NCBI RefSeq assembly: GCF_030867145.1
Contig: NC_134418.1
Span: 250,501-314,500, forward strand
Reading direction: 5' to 3'
DNA: 64,000 bases
Source of the DNA: Opisthocomus hoazin
Lineage: Eukaryota > Chordata > Aves > Opisthocomiformes > Opisthocomidae
Made by a program: the position numbers and the translations under genes. The notes beneath the pieces are model-generated. The model was not told where the DNA came from and did not search any database. It saw only the letters and a list, made by a program, of their open reading frames with translations. Positions 47,156 to 60,289 of the stretch are shown piece by piece. How positions within the stretch are numbered: position 1 is the first letter of the stretch; each line of letters opens with the position of its first letter.

Positions 47156-47566
47156 CGTAGCAGTGTGGGAAAGAGAGGGAGCCAGGGGAGGGCCCAGGAT
47201 GCAGAAGAGGGGTGACAGGGCCCCGAGGGCCCAGGACTCACCGCAGCTCTCACTCTCGGTGCTGCCGGGAGACTTGGACACTTCAGATGCTTCTCTCTCC
47301 TTCTCTCTTCCCTTCTTCTTCTGTAACTCAAATCGTTTGGCTCGCCTCCACCTGAGAGAAAATGCATGTGGTTGTCTTAGAGCTCATACGAGACGCGGCT
47401 TCCTAGACAAGAAGCCTCACTGCACACTGTATGCAGGAATAGGACAGAGAAAGAGAGAGAATATGATGAGTGGGAAGCAGAACTCACAGATCGAGAGAGA
47501 ACTTGAATCAGAGGAATAAACAAGGCAGGAAAGAGAGATAAAGACAGGGAAGAAGCCGGAAGAAAA

Positions 47567-47993
47567 GGGCCTTTCTGGCCTCTACTCACACCCCCCAGCC
47601 TCCCATCTCTTTACAGCCTCCTTTTTTTCTGGCCTCTACTCTCGCCCCTGGCCTCCCACCCCTCTGCGGCCTCCTTTTTTTCTTTCTGGCCTCTACTCTC
47701 GCCCCTGGCCTCCCACCCCTCTGCGGCCTCCCACCCCTCTGCGGCCTCCTTTTTTTCTTTCTGGCCTCTACTCTCGCCCCCGGCCTCCCACCCTGCTGCG
47801 GCCTCCCACCCCTTTCCGGCCTCCTTCTTTTTCTGGTCTCTACTCTCGCCCCCAGCCTCCCACCCCTCATCAGCCTCCTACCTCCCATTTTGCTGGCCTC
47901 TACATAGTTCAGCTTCCCACCCCTCTGCAACCTCCTACCTCTTTCCAGCCTCCACTCCCCGCCCCAAGCTTCCCACCCCCGTCCCCACACACT
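47567..47993 (-). repeat. 75-bp pyrimidine-rich minisatellite, TU7 intron
   Basis: Same length and unit order as the TU5 copy. Confidence 0.85.
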
Positions 47994-47996
47994 GAC

Positions 47997-49425
47997 AGAA
48001 AGAGAAAAACGACAGTGAACAGGGAAAAAGGTATTAAGAAACAAAGAAAGGGTCAGACGAAGAAGAGGGTGGTTAGGGTTGGAACCCCAACACAAACCAG
48101 CAAGGGGCTAGTGGACAGAGAGAGAGGAAGAGAAGAAAGGGCCGGGAAGCAAGACAGAGAAGGAGAGAAAGGCAAAAAGGGAGAGCCGGCTGGACAGGGA
48201 CGTATAGCAAGAAACAACCAGACAGGCAGCAGGACAGAGACACAGAGACAGAAAAACCGGGGAACAGGAACCAGGACAGAGTGACGGCGAGAGGAAACAA
48301 GGGCCAGGGAGCAGGACAGCGATGGAGAAAGAAGCACTGCGGCAGCAGGGTAGAAAGAGAAGGAAGAAAGGCCAGAAGAAGGATGGGGAATGACAGAGAA
48401 GGGAAAGAGAAGGACAAGGAGCAGGACAGATTGTCAAAGAAAGGGAGTGGGACAAGGTGATACTGAGAGAGAAAAAGGGGACAGGGAGGCAGGATAAAGT
48501 GAAAGACAGGCAAAAATAAGAGACAGGGGAGCAGGACAGAGACGGAGGGGGAAACGCCTCGGCTGGGCAGCAGGAGAGAGAGGCGGAGAAGGGAAAAAAC
48601 AGCACAAAACCTGGGACGGCCAACCTGGGTGGGCGGGGAGCAGGTCAGAGAGCCGGAGAAAGGAAAAACACTGCTGTGGAGCAGCAGAGGGGAATGGAGA
48701 AAGAAAGAGAGCGAGGGGGAGCAGGGCAGAGAAACGGAGAGAGAAAATAAGTGACGGGGAGCAGGGCAGAGCCCTAGGAAGACGAAAATAAGACACGGGA
48801 GAAGACCGAGGAGCTCAGAGAGAAAGAAGGGTCGAAAGAAAACGCCAGAGAGGTAGAGAAATCAAGAAAAACAGGGACGAGGAGCCTTGCAGAGACGGAG
48901 CACGAAAATGTTGGGCCGGTGAGCGCGAAAGAGGGAGAGAGAGACAGGGGCAGGGGGAGGGGGAGGAGATGAAGAAGAAAGGAGAGACAAAGATGGCAAT
49001 GGAGCACAGGACACACAGGCAGAGAGAGAAAAAGGACAGTGAACAGGAAAAAAGGGACCGAGAAACAAAGAAAGGGTCAGATCTAGACAAAGAGACCAAG
49101 AAGAGGGGGGGCGGGGGGGTGTGTGCAGGGAAACCCCAAAACAAACCAGCAAGGGGCTACAGGACGGAGAGAAAGGGCCATGAAGCAGGACAGAGAAGGA
49201 GAGAAAGGCAAAAAGGGAGAGCTGGCTGAACAGGGACGTATAGCAAGAAACGACCGGACAGGCAGCAGGACAGAGAAACAGAGACAGGGAGCCGGCTAAA
49301 GAAATTCTGGAGGGAGAAAAAGAGGGAGAGGTAGCAGGACACAAACACAGACAGAAGACGGGAGGTACAGGGAAAGGGAAAGAAAAGGAAAAAGAAAAAA
49401 AAAACAAACAAAACAATCACAGCAG
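47997..49425 (+). repeat. GA-rich minisatellite, T3-T1 intron of TU7
   Basis: Counterpart of 34321-35745 with a 6-bp GGGGGA-type insertion near 48960. Confidence 0.75.
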
Positions 49426-50670
49426 CGTGGGAGAGAGAAGGATCCAGGGGAGGGCCCGGGACGCAGAAGAGGGGCGACAGGGCCCCGGAGGCCCGCCACT
49501 CACCGCAGATCTCGCTCTCGGCGCTGTCGGGAGACTCTGCCGCTTCAGGCGCTTCTCTCTCCTGCGCTCCTCCCTTCCTCTTCCGTAAGTCCGGTCGCTT
49601 GGCTGTCCTACACCTAAGAAAAAACGCGCATGTGTCGCGGCTCTCAGGACACGAGGCTCCCTAGGCACGTAGCCTCGCTCGCTCACGCGCTCCACAACCG
49701 TACCATGCTGCTGCTGGTGACACATACAGACCCTGCGGGACACGCTGGCGGCCTGGCCTGCTGCAGGCTACCAAGAGGGAGCCTTCCTCACCCGCAGAGG
49801 CAGGCTCTCTCCTGCCTGCGGAGCCAGGCAGCTTCCAGCCAGGTGGCCTTCCATTTTTTTTTCTTCTTCAGCCTTCTCGGGACTCTCCAGCTTCAGCCCC
49901 GCCAGCTCCCGTCCGCAGCCACTCAACGGTCCGCCTCTCCCTTTTCGCCCCCACGACGCCAGGAGACCGAGGCCCGGCACACACAGCCCTCACAAGCCTG
50001 GAGCGGGCGCAGCCAACGGCATCCCCAGGGCAGGAACGGACAAACGCGTCCTCAGCGCGGCCCCTGCCACAGAGAAAGAAGCAGCGGCGACCGCGTTAAG
50101 GGAGGCCGAGGCACGCTCGAGGCCCAGTGTGCCGCCCGCACCACGGGCCTTGGGGGAGGCCGGGGGCTCCGGGACAGGCTTCAGGGGACGTGCTGGAGCT
50201 GGGGGCGGCTGCGCGGGGCGAGCGGGGCCGGGGAGCGCTGCCGAGTTGGGGGGGGGTGCCCGCATCCTTCCCCCCTCACCCTGCGTCACCTCCCGCCTCT
50301 GGCCCCGGGGCTGCCCGCACCCGCCTCGCCTCCAGCGCACCGGCAGCCTGCCGCAGCGGGCGGCTCGAAGCTTCCCGTCCCACCACCCTCGGGCAGCCAC
50401 CACGCACCCCCGCACCCGTCGCAGGGGAGCCCGCGCCTCACGGCTGGCCTCTCCGCTCCCCCGCCGCCCCGGCACCCGACACCAGGGCGCCGCCATGCTG
50501 CTGCGCCGTACCGCGCATGCGCTACGTGCCGACGGCGCGCCGGAGTGGCCAGTCCCCAGTCCCTGCGCGGAACGCCGGGCTGCAGTACCGCATCGCGGCC
50601 AGGGGACGGCGCCAGCGGACACGGCGCGGCGCCCACGCCCGGCCCCACCTCCGGGTCCAGGCAGCGCGCG

Positions 50671-50822
50671 CCGCCGGCAGGGGGCGGCGCCGCCGGCAGG
50701 GGGCGGCGCCGCCGGCAGGGGGCGGCGCCGCCGGCAGGGGGCGGCGCCGCCGGCAGGGGGCGGCGCCGCCGGCAGGGGGCGGCGCCGCCGGCAGGGGGCG
50801 GCGCCGCCGGCAGGGGGCGGCG
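50671..50822. repeat. 19-bp CTCF-like minisatellite, 8 copies
   Basis: Eight perfect copies in the TU7 block; 38 of the 45 bp by which this 13.7-kb repeat exceeds the previous one. Confidence 0.85.
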
Positions 50823-51251
50823 CCTCCGCACGGCTCCGGGCAGCGCCCTGCCGCGCGCCTCCCGCTCCGGGCAGCCCCCGACTCGCGGCTGCGACACGGC
50901 GCCGCACCCCCGCCGCTCCTTGCCCCCGACCTCCCGGGGGCTTTTCCCCAGGACCTGCCACTCCATCCACACCCCCACACACCCCGCGCTCACCTTCTCC
51001 CTCGCTGCAGCCGCAACCCGGCTACGGCTCCGCTCCTCCCTCGACTCGCACCGGCCCCTCCACAGCCACCCGGGGCACGGCAGCACCGGGCCCTCCACCG
51101 GCAGAGGGAGGGGCCGTCGCCATCAGCCGTGCTGCCCGCACCTGGGGCTCCTCCGGCTCCGGCCCACGGCTGGATCCCACGGTGCCGTCATTGGGCAAAC
51201 ACAAAGACCCTCTGAAGCCGTTTGGGCATTTCAGCAAGCAGGCAGGCGTCC

Positions 51252-51769
51252 TTTATTGCAGCACCGGACACACAGGGCACGGCTCCTCCCAGCGCGCACA
51301 GCACCTGTGCCACTCGAGCGGCAGTACCGAATTTTGGTCACCGGGTAGCAGCAGCGAGCTCTTGGACACGGCGCCACCGCGCATTCGCGTCTCCCGAGCC
51401 GCAGTACCGAACTTTGGTCACCGGGTGGCAGCAGCGAGCTCTTGGACACGGCGCCACCGCGCATTCGCGTCTCCCGAGCCGCAGTACCGAACTTTGGTCA
51501 CCGGGTGGCAGCAGCGAGCTCTTGGACTCGGCGCCACCGCGCATTGGCGCCACCCGAGCCGCAGTAACGAACTTTGCTCACCGGGTGGCAGCAGCGAGCC
51601 CTGCGGCACGCCCGGTCGAGGCGCGGCCGCACCGCTTTCTGGGGACCGGACGCAGCGGGAAGGCTGCAGAAAAACACACGGAACTGACCACAGAACTACC
51701 CTTCGTCCCGCGCAGCGGGGGCTGTGGCGGGACCAAGCACAACGCCTCGTCGCACATGCCCGAGAGCAA
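51252..51769 (-). other. Small minus-strand segment with own poly(A) signal, TU7 block
   Basis: Frame 51578-51769 and AATAAA 51252-51257; identical in translation to the TU0 copy. Confidence 0.3.
51322..51599. repeat. 80-bp tandem repeat, about 3.5 copies
   Basis: Same four-start arrangement, starts at 51322, 51402, 51482 and 51562. Confidence 0.85.
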
Positions 51770-51799
51770 TGCGGCTGCCCGGCAGCCGAGTCCCTGAAA

Positions 51800-51936
51800 A
51801 CGACACCTCCCGGCATGCCCTGGCTAGCAGGGCTCGGCCGCCCGGCAGCCGGAAGACTACACCTCCCGGCATGCCCCGGGGAGTAGCGTGACCGACAGCG
51901 CGCCCCGCGCCCCAGCACTACAGCTCCCAGCACGCC
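51800..51936. promoter_or_regulatory. Three ZNF143/THAP11-type elements, TU7 block
   Basis: Elements at 51800, 51856 and 51917, identical to those of the TU0 block; the private TGACCG change at 51889 falls between the second and third. Confidence 0.7.
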
Positions 51937-52611
51937 GCGGGAGCTGCGGGCCTCGGCTTGCGGGGACACCGTGCCCGAAACGGCGCTGGACCCCCGCCGC
52001 TCCTTGCCTCCCACACGGACCCCGCTCGGCAGGTACCCTCGCCCGCCTCGGGGCTTTCCCCGGGACCCGCCGCTCCATCGACCGCCCCGCGCTCACCTTC
52101 TCCCTCCCTGCAGCCGCAGCCCGGTCACGGCTCCGCTCCTCCCTCGGCTCGCACCGGCCCCTCCACGGCCACCCCGGTCACGGCAGCACCGGGCCCTCCA
52201 CCGGCAGAGGGAGGGGCCGTCGCCATCAGCCGTGCTGCCCGCACCTGGGGCGGCCCCGGCCCACGGCTGGAGCCCGGCAGGAACAGGGGGCCGTCGCCCC
52301 TGCCCCACAGCCCGTCCCCTCCTCCCCTGGGCTCTGGCGCAGCCCCTCGTCCCGTGCAAACCACGCACAAACGCAGCCGCGAGGGCAAAAGGGACCGCAG
52401 GTCTTTATTCAGTCACGCACCCAGCCAGTCCCGGGAGCCGCTCTGCTCCGGGGCTCGGGGCCCCCGATGCTCCCTCTGCCCCTCCGACACCTCGGCAGTC
52501 CTTCCCGCAGCTGCGCCCGTTGCTCCAGCAGGGAACAGTCGGTCAGTCCGCTCCCGGAGCGATGCGCTGCTCGGCAGAGGCCGCCAAAAATGAGGAGCAG
52601 GGTGCAGGCCA

Positions 52612-55600
52612 CTACAAGAGAGGAGAAAAGTGACAGCGGCGGTGTAACGAGAAAGCACGAAGCAGGGAAAGGGACAGCGAGAGAAGGACGGGGACAGGCA
52701 GTCCCACAGAGATGGAGAAAGAAGCAGCAGGAAGAGAGGAAGAGTGGCAGCAGAAAGAAGAAGAGGGAGCAGGACAGAGACCGAAAAAGGATGGGGGAGC
52801 AGGACAGAGGCGCAGAAAAAACCTGCAACGGGCAGCACGACAGGAAGGGAGGAAAAAAGAATAGGGGCAGGGACCCGGACTGAGACAGATGGGGAAAGAC
52901 AAAAAAAAAAAGCTACAAAAACAGGGCAGAGAGGGAGGAATGAGACAACATGGACAGGGAGCCGGGACCGCAAACGACGGAGGGAAGGGGCGAGGGTGGG
53001 CAGGACAACACGAAACAAACCACATAGCTACACGCTACAGGGAAAAGAGGGAAGACTTAAGAAGTAGGGAGCGGGAGCTGAACAAAAGAGAGCCAGAGAG
53101 GAAAAAGCCAGAGAGTAATGCGTACAGAAAGAAAGGGGGGGGGGATTCTAAAACAGGGTCATCGGGGAGACAGACACAAGTAAGAAGGACAAAGGACAAA
53201 AGCAACAGGCTACGAGGTGGAGAGGGAAGAATCAATGAATATGGACAGAGCGCTGGCCAGAGAGAGACCGAGAAAGGCAAAAGATGGCACGGGTGACAGG
53301 GCAGAGAGGGACGAATTTAAAAACCAGGCACAGGGAGTCGGACAGAGGGAAAGGCAGAAATAAGAGGAGAAAAAGTGACGGGCCACGGGGCAGAGAGGGA
53401 GGAATGGATAAAGAGCAACAGGGGACCGGACAGAGCACAATGGAGAATGGAAAAAAAGCAAAAGCACGCTCCAGGGAAGACGGAGGGACTGAAGAACCGC
53501 GACCAGGAGCTGGACAGCGAGACACAGAGGAAGACCAAAAAAACAACGAAACAAAACCAGTGATGGGCTACAAGATGGGCTGGGGGAAACACAAAACAGC
53601 GCCAGGGAGCTGGACACAGAGAGATGGAGACAGACAGACCAATAGCGTGGGGCTACAGGGGGCAGAGGAACGAATTAAACACTGAGGACGGGGAGCCAGA
53701 CAGAGAGAGAGGGAGATCGCGGAGAACAGTGGTGGGTGCAGGAAGAAGAGGTAAGAGTTAATAAATGGGGACAGGGAGCCGCACAGGGAGGGACCGAGAA
53801 AGGCAAACACAGCAGCAGGGCATAGGGCAGAGAGGAAGAACTAAAAAACAGGGGCAGTGAGACAGACATAGAGAGATGGAGCAAAGAAAAAAGCAATGGG
53901 TGATGTGGCAGAGAGGGAGGACTTAAAAACAGGCACGGGAAGCAAGAAAGACTGAAAGGGGGGGGGGCGGCGCTGAATCCAATAGGCAACAGGATGGAGA
54001 GGGAGGACTTAAAAGTGAGGGACGAGAAGCTGGGAAGACAGAGAGGTGGAGAAAGAAACAGAATCACAACACGCTACAGTGCCAAGAAGGAAGAAGCTGA
54101 ACAACAGGGACAGGGAGCCAGACAAAGAGAGCCAGAGAAAGAAAAAATACCGACGGGCCACAGGACAGAGAGGGAGGAATGAAACAATAGGGATCCGGAG
54201 CCGGGCAGTCAGAGAGGGAGGAAGAAGAAATAGCCAGGGGCAATAAGGCAGAGAGAGAAGGCGGCAAAAACAGGGATCTGGACCAGATCGATGACAAAAG
54301 ACAAGGACAGTGATGGGCTATAGGGAGGAGAGGGAGGAATGCGAAGACAGGGGCGAGGCGCCAGATGCGGAGCAAGGCATACAGGAAGTACAGCAAAAGC
54401 TAGAGAGCAGAGAGGGAGGAATTAAACCACAGGGATAGGGAGCCGGGGAGGGAGCTGGAAAAAGGGATGGAGGAGGGGAGACGAGGAGGAATTAAAAAAT
54501 TGGGATCCAGAGCCCGAGAAAGAAGTAAAATTGCCACAGGCTAAATAAAGGGCCCAGAAGGAAGAAATTGAAAACCAGGGAGCAGAAGCCAGCCAGAGAG
54601 AGACGCAGAAAGGAAAAACCACGATGGGCTCCCAGATGGAGAGGGAGGAATTTCAAAAAGGAAGGGAGCGGGAGCCATACACAGAGAGACAGAAAAAGGG
54701 AAGATAGCAACAGGCCACAGGGCAGCGAGGGAAGAATTGAAAAGTAGGGACAGGAAGCCGGACAGAGCGCAACGAGAAAGAAATGGCCGGGGGGGAAACA
54801 CAGCACCACCACCTGCGACAGGCTACAGGGCTAGCCCAAGCTGGCCAGTGGAAATATTCCGTACCACAGACGTCACGCACAGCTTATAAATGGGGGCTGG
54901 CTGCGGGGCAGGAATCAGCTCTTGTCGTTTCCGCGAGTTGGAACCCGCTCTCGTCCGGGAGGTCAAACTATTTTGGAATTTAGCGAAACTTGCGATTTCC
55001 GGGTTCCGCAATCGCTGTTCGGGGACTGCCTGTGAATCGGTCATCGGGTGGTGAGAGAAACTGTACTGCGTATAGTTTGGTTCGCATGTGCGTTGTTGCA
55101 ATTATTATCATCGTTATTAGAATTATCAGCAGTATTTCCTTTGTTGCCTTACTAAACTGTCTTTATCTCAACCGACAAGTTTGACCTTTTGTCCATTTGT
55201 CCTCCGCATCCCGCTGGGGAGGGAACGGGCCGGGGGTGGGGGCTGTGAGCGAGCAGCTCTCTAGTGCTTAGTTGCCGGCTGCCAAGTTAAACCATGACAG
55301 ACAGAGAGGGAGGAATTAAAAAAAAACAGGACTGGGAGCAATCTACAGAGAGACGTCCGGGAACGAAAGTGTAAACAGCGCCGCGTACAGGGCAGAGAGG
55401 GAGGAATTCAACAAAAATAATAAGGAAAGACAGGGAGCCGGACAGAGGGACACAGAGACAGAGAAAACAGCAATGGGCTACAAGACAGAGAGGGGGGGAT
55501 TAAAAAATCCTGGCGGGGAGCCGGACCGGGAGAGACGGCCAAAGAAATGAAATCGCGCCGTGGCACAGGGAAGACAGGAGGACAACACTGAAAACCAGGG

Positions 55601-56478
55601 CCTGGGAACTGGAAAGAGAGCGCCAGAGAATGAAAGAACTCCTGACGGGCTCTAGGGCAGAGACAGGAGGAATGAAAAAACAGGGGCGGGGAGACAGAGA
55701 GAGACAGAGAGAGAGAAATAAGAGGGGGGGAAAGCAACAGGCCGCAGGCTCCGGAGGGAGGAAGTGCGAAAGAGGGGCTGGGAGCCGCACAGGGAGAGGG
55801 TGGAGAAACAGACCTGCAGAAGTGACAGGGTATGGGGCAGAGAGGGAGGAACTTAAAAAAATCAGGACCTTGAGCCAGAAGAGACGGAGAAAATAAAAAT
55901 GGTGACGGGTAACAGGGCAGAGAGGGAGGAATGAAAAAACAGGGACAGGAAGCCAAAACAGAGAGACTGCGAAGGCAAAAAGTCCCGACAGCTTCCGCAG
56001 AGAGGGCGAGGAACTGAAACTTAGAGACAGGGAGTTGGACAGAGAGAGACAGAGAAAGAAAAAGAGAAAAAAGACGGAGATGCAGAAAGGGAAAAGGAGC
56101 GACAGGACAGAGAGGGAGGAATTCAAAATGAGGGGCAGGGAGCAGAATAGAGAGAGATAGAGAAAGAGGCAGACGCGCAACGTGCTACGGAGCTGAGAAG
56201 GAAGACCTTGAACCAGAGGGACAGGGAGCCGGACAGAGAGTCCCAGAGACGGCAAAAGTACCGACGGGCTATAGGGCAGAGAGGGGGGAAAGCAAAAACC
56301 GTGATCGGGAGCCAGACAGAAAGAGATAGGGAAGGAAAAAAAAGCCACGGGCTACAGGGCAGAGAGAGGGAGGACCTAAAAGATGGGGACAGGGAGCTGG
56401 TCAGAGATGGAGAAAGCAGGTACACGGGAGCGGGGAGGGGGTTGGAGGGGGCAGGGAGGAAAAAAAAGCCAAAAAGCA
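52612..56478 (+). repeat. GA-rich minisatellite, last intron of TU8, split by an LTR
   Basis: Counterpart of 3851-7690, LTR at 54831-55299; carries several private single-base differences. Confidence 0.8.
54831..55299 (+). mobile_element. Avian ERV solo LTR fragment (fossil), TU8 copy
   Basis: Same element and flanks as the other four copies. Confidence 0.75.
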
Positions 56479-56764
56479 CAGCAGTGTGGGAAAGAGAGGG
56501 ATCCAGGGGAGAGCCCGGGATGCAGAAGAGGGGCGACAGGGCCCCGAGGGCCCGGCACTCACCGCAGATCTCGCTCTTAGCACTGCCGGGAGACTCTGCT
56601 GCTTCAGACACTTCTCTCTCCTGCTCTCCTCCCTTCCTCTTCCGTAACTCCGGTCGCTTGGCTGTCCCCCACCTAAGAGAAAACGTCCATGTCTCGCAGC
56701 TCTTGCGAGACAAGGCTCCCTAGACACGTAGCCTCGCCTGCTCACGCACTACGCGCAGGAACAA

Positions 56765-58420
56765 GACAAGAGGGAAAGAGAGAGAGAGAGAGAGAATGAC
56801 GAGCGGGCAGCAGAACTGACGGATCAAGAGAGAAACTGAATCAGGGGAATAAAGAACGCTGGAGGGAGACAAACGTACAGGCAACAAGCCAGATGGACGA
56901 GGGCAGGAGACACACAGATCAGGACAAAGAGGTGGAGAAAGTGAAAACAGTGATGGGCTGCAGGATGAGAAAAAAGGCCAAGGAGCAGGACAGAGGAGAA
57001 TAACGGGACAGCAAGCTGGACAGGGGCATATAGCAAGAAACAAAGGGACAGGCAGCAGTATGGAGATATACAGACAAAGAGTTACGGGGAGGATGGAGGA
57101 CAGAGAGAATGAGAGAAAAGGGACAGGGAGGGGGGCACAGATGGAGAAAGAAATGCTGGCGACAGAGAGAGGAAGAAAGCGACAGGACAGAGGCAGAGAG
57201 GTAGAGAAAGGAAGAAAAAAGTAGCGACGAGTAGGAGGCCAGAGGCACAAGGAAAAGACAGGAGGAAGGACAGAGTGACAGAGAAAACCGGTGAGGGACA
57301 GGACGCCAGAAAGAAAGATACTGTGAAAGAGAGCGCGACAGGGAGCAGGACGCTGGGACAGACAGCAACCGAGAGCAACCGAGAGAACGGCAGCGAGGTG
57401 GAGCACAAGAGAAAACAGGGACTGAGAGCAAGACCGAGGGGTGAAGCAATAAATAATGGGGCTGGGGAGCAGGACAGCAGAAGAGAGAGACAGAGAAGGG
57501 GACACATAAGACAACCGCAAACTGAGAGGGAGAAGGAGAAGAGCACAGAGGGTCACAGACAAAAAGAGAGGGACGGCAGAAAGAGAAAAACAAGACGAGG
57601 GAGAAGGACTGAGGAGCAGAGAGAAAAAAGTACAGGGAAAAGGACAGAGATGCAGAAAACAAGGCAAGACTGGAGCCAGAACACAGGGCAAAACTGACAA
57701 GGACAGGCAGCGCAACAAAGGGATGGAGGAGGAAAGAACAGTGATGGGCCGCAGCACAGAGGAAAAGAGAGAAAAAGAGCAAGAAGAGCAAGAGAAGGAG
57801 AATGACAGGAGGGTGTAGACAGAAAGACTGGGACACGTCAAAGGGGCACTTGGGGGACACACACATCGGAAGGGTAGAAAGGAAAAGGGAGGGATGGGGA
57901 GCAAGACAGCGTGATAGAGCGAGACGGAGGAAATGGAGTGCAAGGGCGCAGAAAAGCAGAGGTACTGGGAAGAGGAAAGAACGTCAGGGAGAGAAAGGTG
58001 AGGGTGGGGAGCAGGAGAGAGGTAGAGAACAAAAAAAATAGCCACAGGCAGAATAACAGAAATACGGAGAATAAAAAATTACTTCCAGGCAGCAGGACAG
58101 AGGCACAGAGCAAGAGGAACAAAAAACCACAGGGAGAAGGACGGGTAACACACAGCATGACACTGCGGGAGTGAGAGGACGGAACAGGGCAAGGCAGAGG
58201 AATGAGGAGCAAAAAAAAAAAAACAACCCAGCAAACAGAAAGGGAACTGGACAGAGATAGGCAGCAGGGCACAGAGATGGAGAAAGAAAAAACAGCAACA
58301 AGGACAGGGAATGAGGAATAGAGAGGAAAAGAGCGGGACAGGGAAACAAATACAGACAAAAGAAGGGGAGGTACAGGGAAGGAAAAGAAAAGCTGGGGGG
58401 GGGGGGGGGGGGAGGAGGAA
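56765..58420 (+). repeat. GA-rich minisatellite, T2-T1 intron of TU8
   Basis: Counterpart of 8000-9655; 18-G run at 58395-58412. Confidence 0.8.
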
Positions 58421-58620
58421 TCACAGCAGCATGGGAGAGAGAAGGATCCAGGGGAGGGCCCGGGACGCAGAAGAGGAGCGACAGGGCCCCGGAGGCCCGC
58501 CACTCACCGCAGATCTCGCTCTCGGCGCTGCCGGGAGACTCTGCCGCTTCAGGCGCTTCTCTCTCCTGCGCTCCTCCCTTCCTCTTCCGTAAGTCCGGTC
58601 GCTTGGCTGTCCTACACCTA

Positions 58621-60082
58621 AGAAAAAACGCGCATGTGTCGCGGCTCTTAGGAGACGAGGCTCCCTAGGCACGTAGCCTCGCTCGCTCACGCGCTCCACA
58701 ACCGTACCATGCTGCTGCTGGTGACACATACAGACCCTGCGGGACACGCTGGCGGCCTGGCCTGCTGCAGGCTACCAAGAGGGAGCCTTCCTCACCCGCA
58801 GAGGCAGGCTCTCTCCTGCCTGCGGAGCCAGGCAGCTGCCAGCCAGGTGGCCTTCCATTTTTTCTTCTTCTTCAGCCTTCTCGGGACTCTCCAGCTTCAG
58901 CCCCGCCAGCTCCCGTCCGCAGCCACTCAGCGCTCCGCCTCTCCCTTTTCGCCCCCACGACGCCAGGAGACCGAGGCCCGGCACACACAGCCCTCACAAG
59001 CCTGGAGCGGGCGCAGCCAACGGCATCCCCAGGGCAGGAACGGACAAGCGCGGCCCCTGCCACAGAGAAAGAAGCAGCGGCGACCGCGTTAAGGGAGGCC
59101 GAGGCACGCTCGAGGCCCAGTGTGCTGCCCGCACCACGGGCCTTGGGGGAGGCCGGGGGCTCCGGGACAGGCTTCAGGGGACGTGCTGGAGCTGGGGGCG
59201 GCTGCGCGGGGCGAGCGGGGCCGGGGAGCGCTGCCGAGTTGGGGGGGGTGCCCGCCTCCTTCCCCCCTTCCCTTCCGTCACCTCCCGCCTCTGGCCCCGG
59301 GGCTGCCCGCACCCGCCTCGCCTCCAGCGCACCGGCAGCCTGTCGCAGCGGACGGCTCGAAGCTTCCCGTCCCACCACCCTCGGGCAACCACCACGCACC
59401 CCCGCACCCGCCGGAGGGGAGCCCGCGCCTCACGGCTGGCCTCTCCGCTCCCCCGCCGCCCCGGCACCCGACACCAGGGCGCCGCCATGCTGCTGCGCCG
59501 CACTGCGCATGCGCCACGCGCCGACGGCGCGCCGGAGGGGCCACAGCCTGCGCGCAACGCCTGGCTGCAGTACCGCTCCGGGTCGGGGCAGCGCGCGTCG
59601 CCGGCACGGGGCGGCACCTCCGCACGGCTCCGGGCAGCCCCCGACTCGCGGCTCCGACACGGCGCCGAACCCCCGCCCCTCCCTGTCCCCGACACGGACC
59701 CCGCCCTCCCGGGGGCTTTTCCCCGGGACGCGCTGCTCCATCCACCTCCCCCCCCACCCCGCGCTCACCTTCTCCCTCGCTGCAGCCGCAGCCCGGCCAC
59801 GGCTCCGCTCCTCCCTCGGCTCGCACCGGCCCCTCCACGGCCACCCCGGTCACGGCAGCACCGGGCCCTCCACCGGCAGAGGGAGGGGCCGTCGCCATCA
59901 GCCGTGCTGCCCACACCTGGGGCTCCCCCGGCCCCGGGCCCACGACTGGAGCCCGGCAGGAACAGGGGGCCGTCGCCCCTGCCCCACAGCCCGTCCCCTC
60001 CTCCCTTGGGCTCTGGCACAGCCCCTCGTCCCGTGCAAACCAAGCACAAATGCAGCCGCGAGGGCAAAAGGGACCGCAGGTC
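58621..60082 (-). promoter_or_regulatory. Short CpG-island promoter block of TU8 (alpha)
   Basis: Short form with NRF1-type site 59505-59514; same content as the TU4 and TU6 blocks. Confidence 0.6.
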
Positions 60083-60289
60083 TTTATTAGTCACGCACCC
60101 AGCCAGTCCCGGGAGCCGCTCTGCTCCGGGGCTCGGGGCCCCCGATGCTCCCTCTGCCCCTCCGACACCTCGGCAGTCCTTCCCGCAACTGCGCCCGTTG
60201 CTCCAGCAGGGAACAGTCGGTCAGTCGGCTCCCGGAGCGATGCGCTGTTCGGCAGAGGCCGCCAAAAATGAGGAGCAGGGTGCAGGCCA

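Larger units (their letters stand above)
46362..52226 (-). other. Predicted spliced transcription unit TU7 (beta type), complete copy
   Basis: Candidate first exons 52097-52226 and 50994-51123; 50280-50496 (MAAPWC..., phase-1 donor GTGAGG); T1 49504-49613; T3 47242-47351; terminal exon ending upstream at 46568; AATAAA 46362-46367. This copy has the largest 19-bp repeat array (eight units, 50671-50822) and a 6-bp G/A-rich insertion near 48960 that is shared with TU9 and absent from TU0 and TU5. Otherwise it matches TU5 closely. Confidence 0.45.
49617..52403 (-). promoter_or_regulatory. Long CpG-island promoter block of TU7 (beta)
   Basis: Long form, NRF1-type site 50513-50522, eight-unit 19-bp array 50671-50822, poly(A) signal 51252-51257, 80-bp repeats 51322-51599, ZNF143-like elements 51800-51936. 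One visible private change is GCGTGACCG at 51886 for GCGTAGCCG. Confidence 0.65.
52404..59898 (-). other. Predicted spliced transcription unit TU8 (alpha type), complete copy
   Basis: Candidate first exon 59769-59898; alternative start 59488; T1 58508-58617; T2 56563-56672; terminal exon ending upstream at 52611; AATAAA 52404-52409. T2 here has one private base (CAGACACTT for CAGACGCTT), part of a cluster of private differences between about 53.49 and 56.71 kb. The LTR is at 54831-55299. Splice sites and the poly(A) signal match the other alpha copies. Confidence 0.45.
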
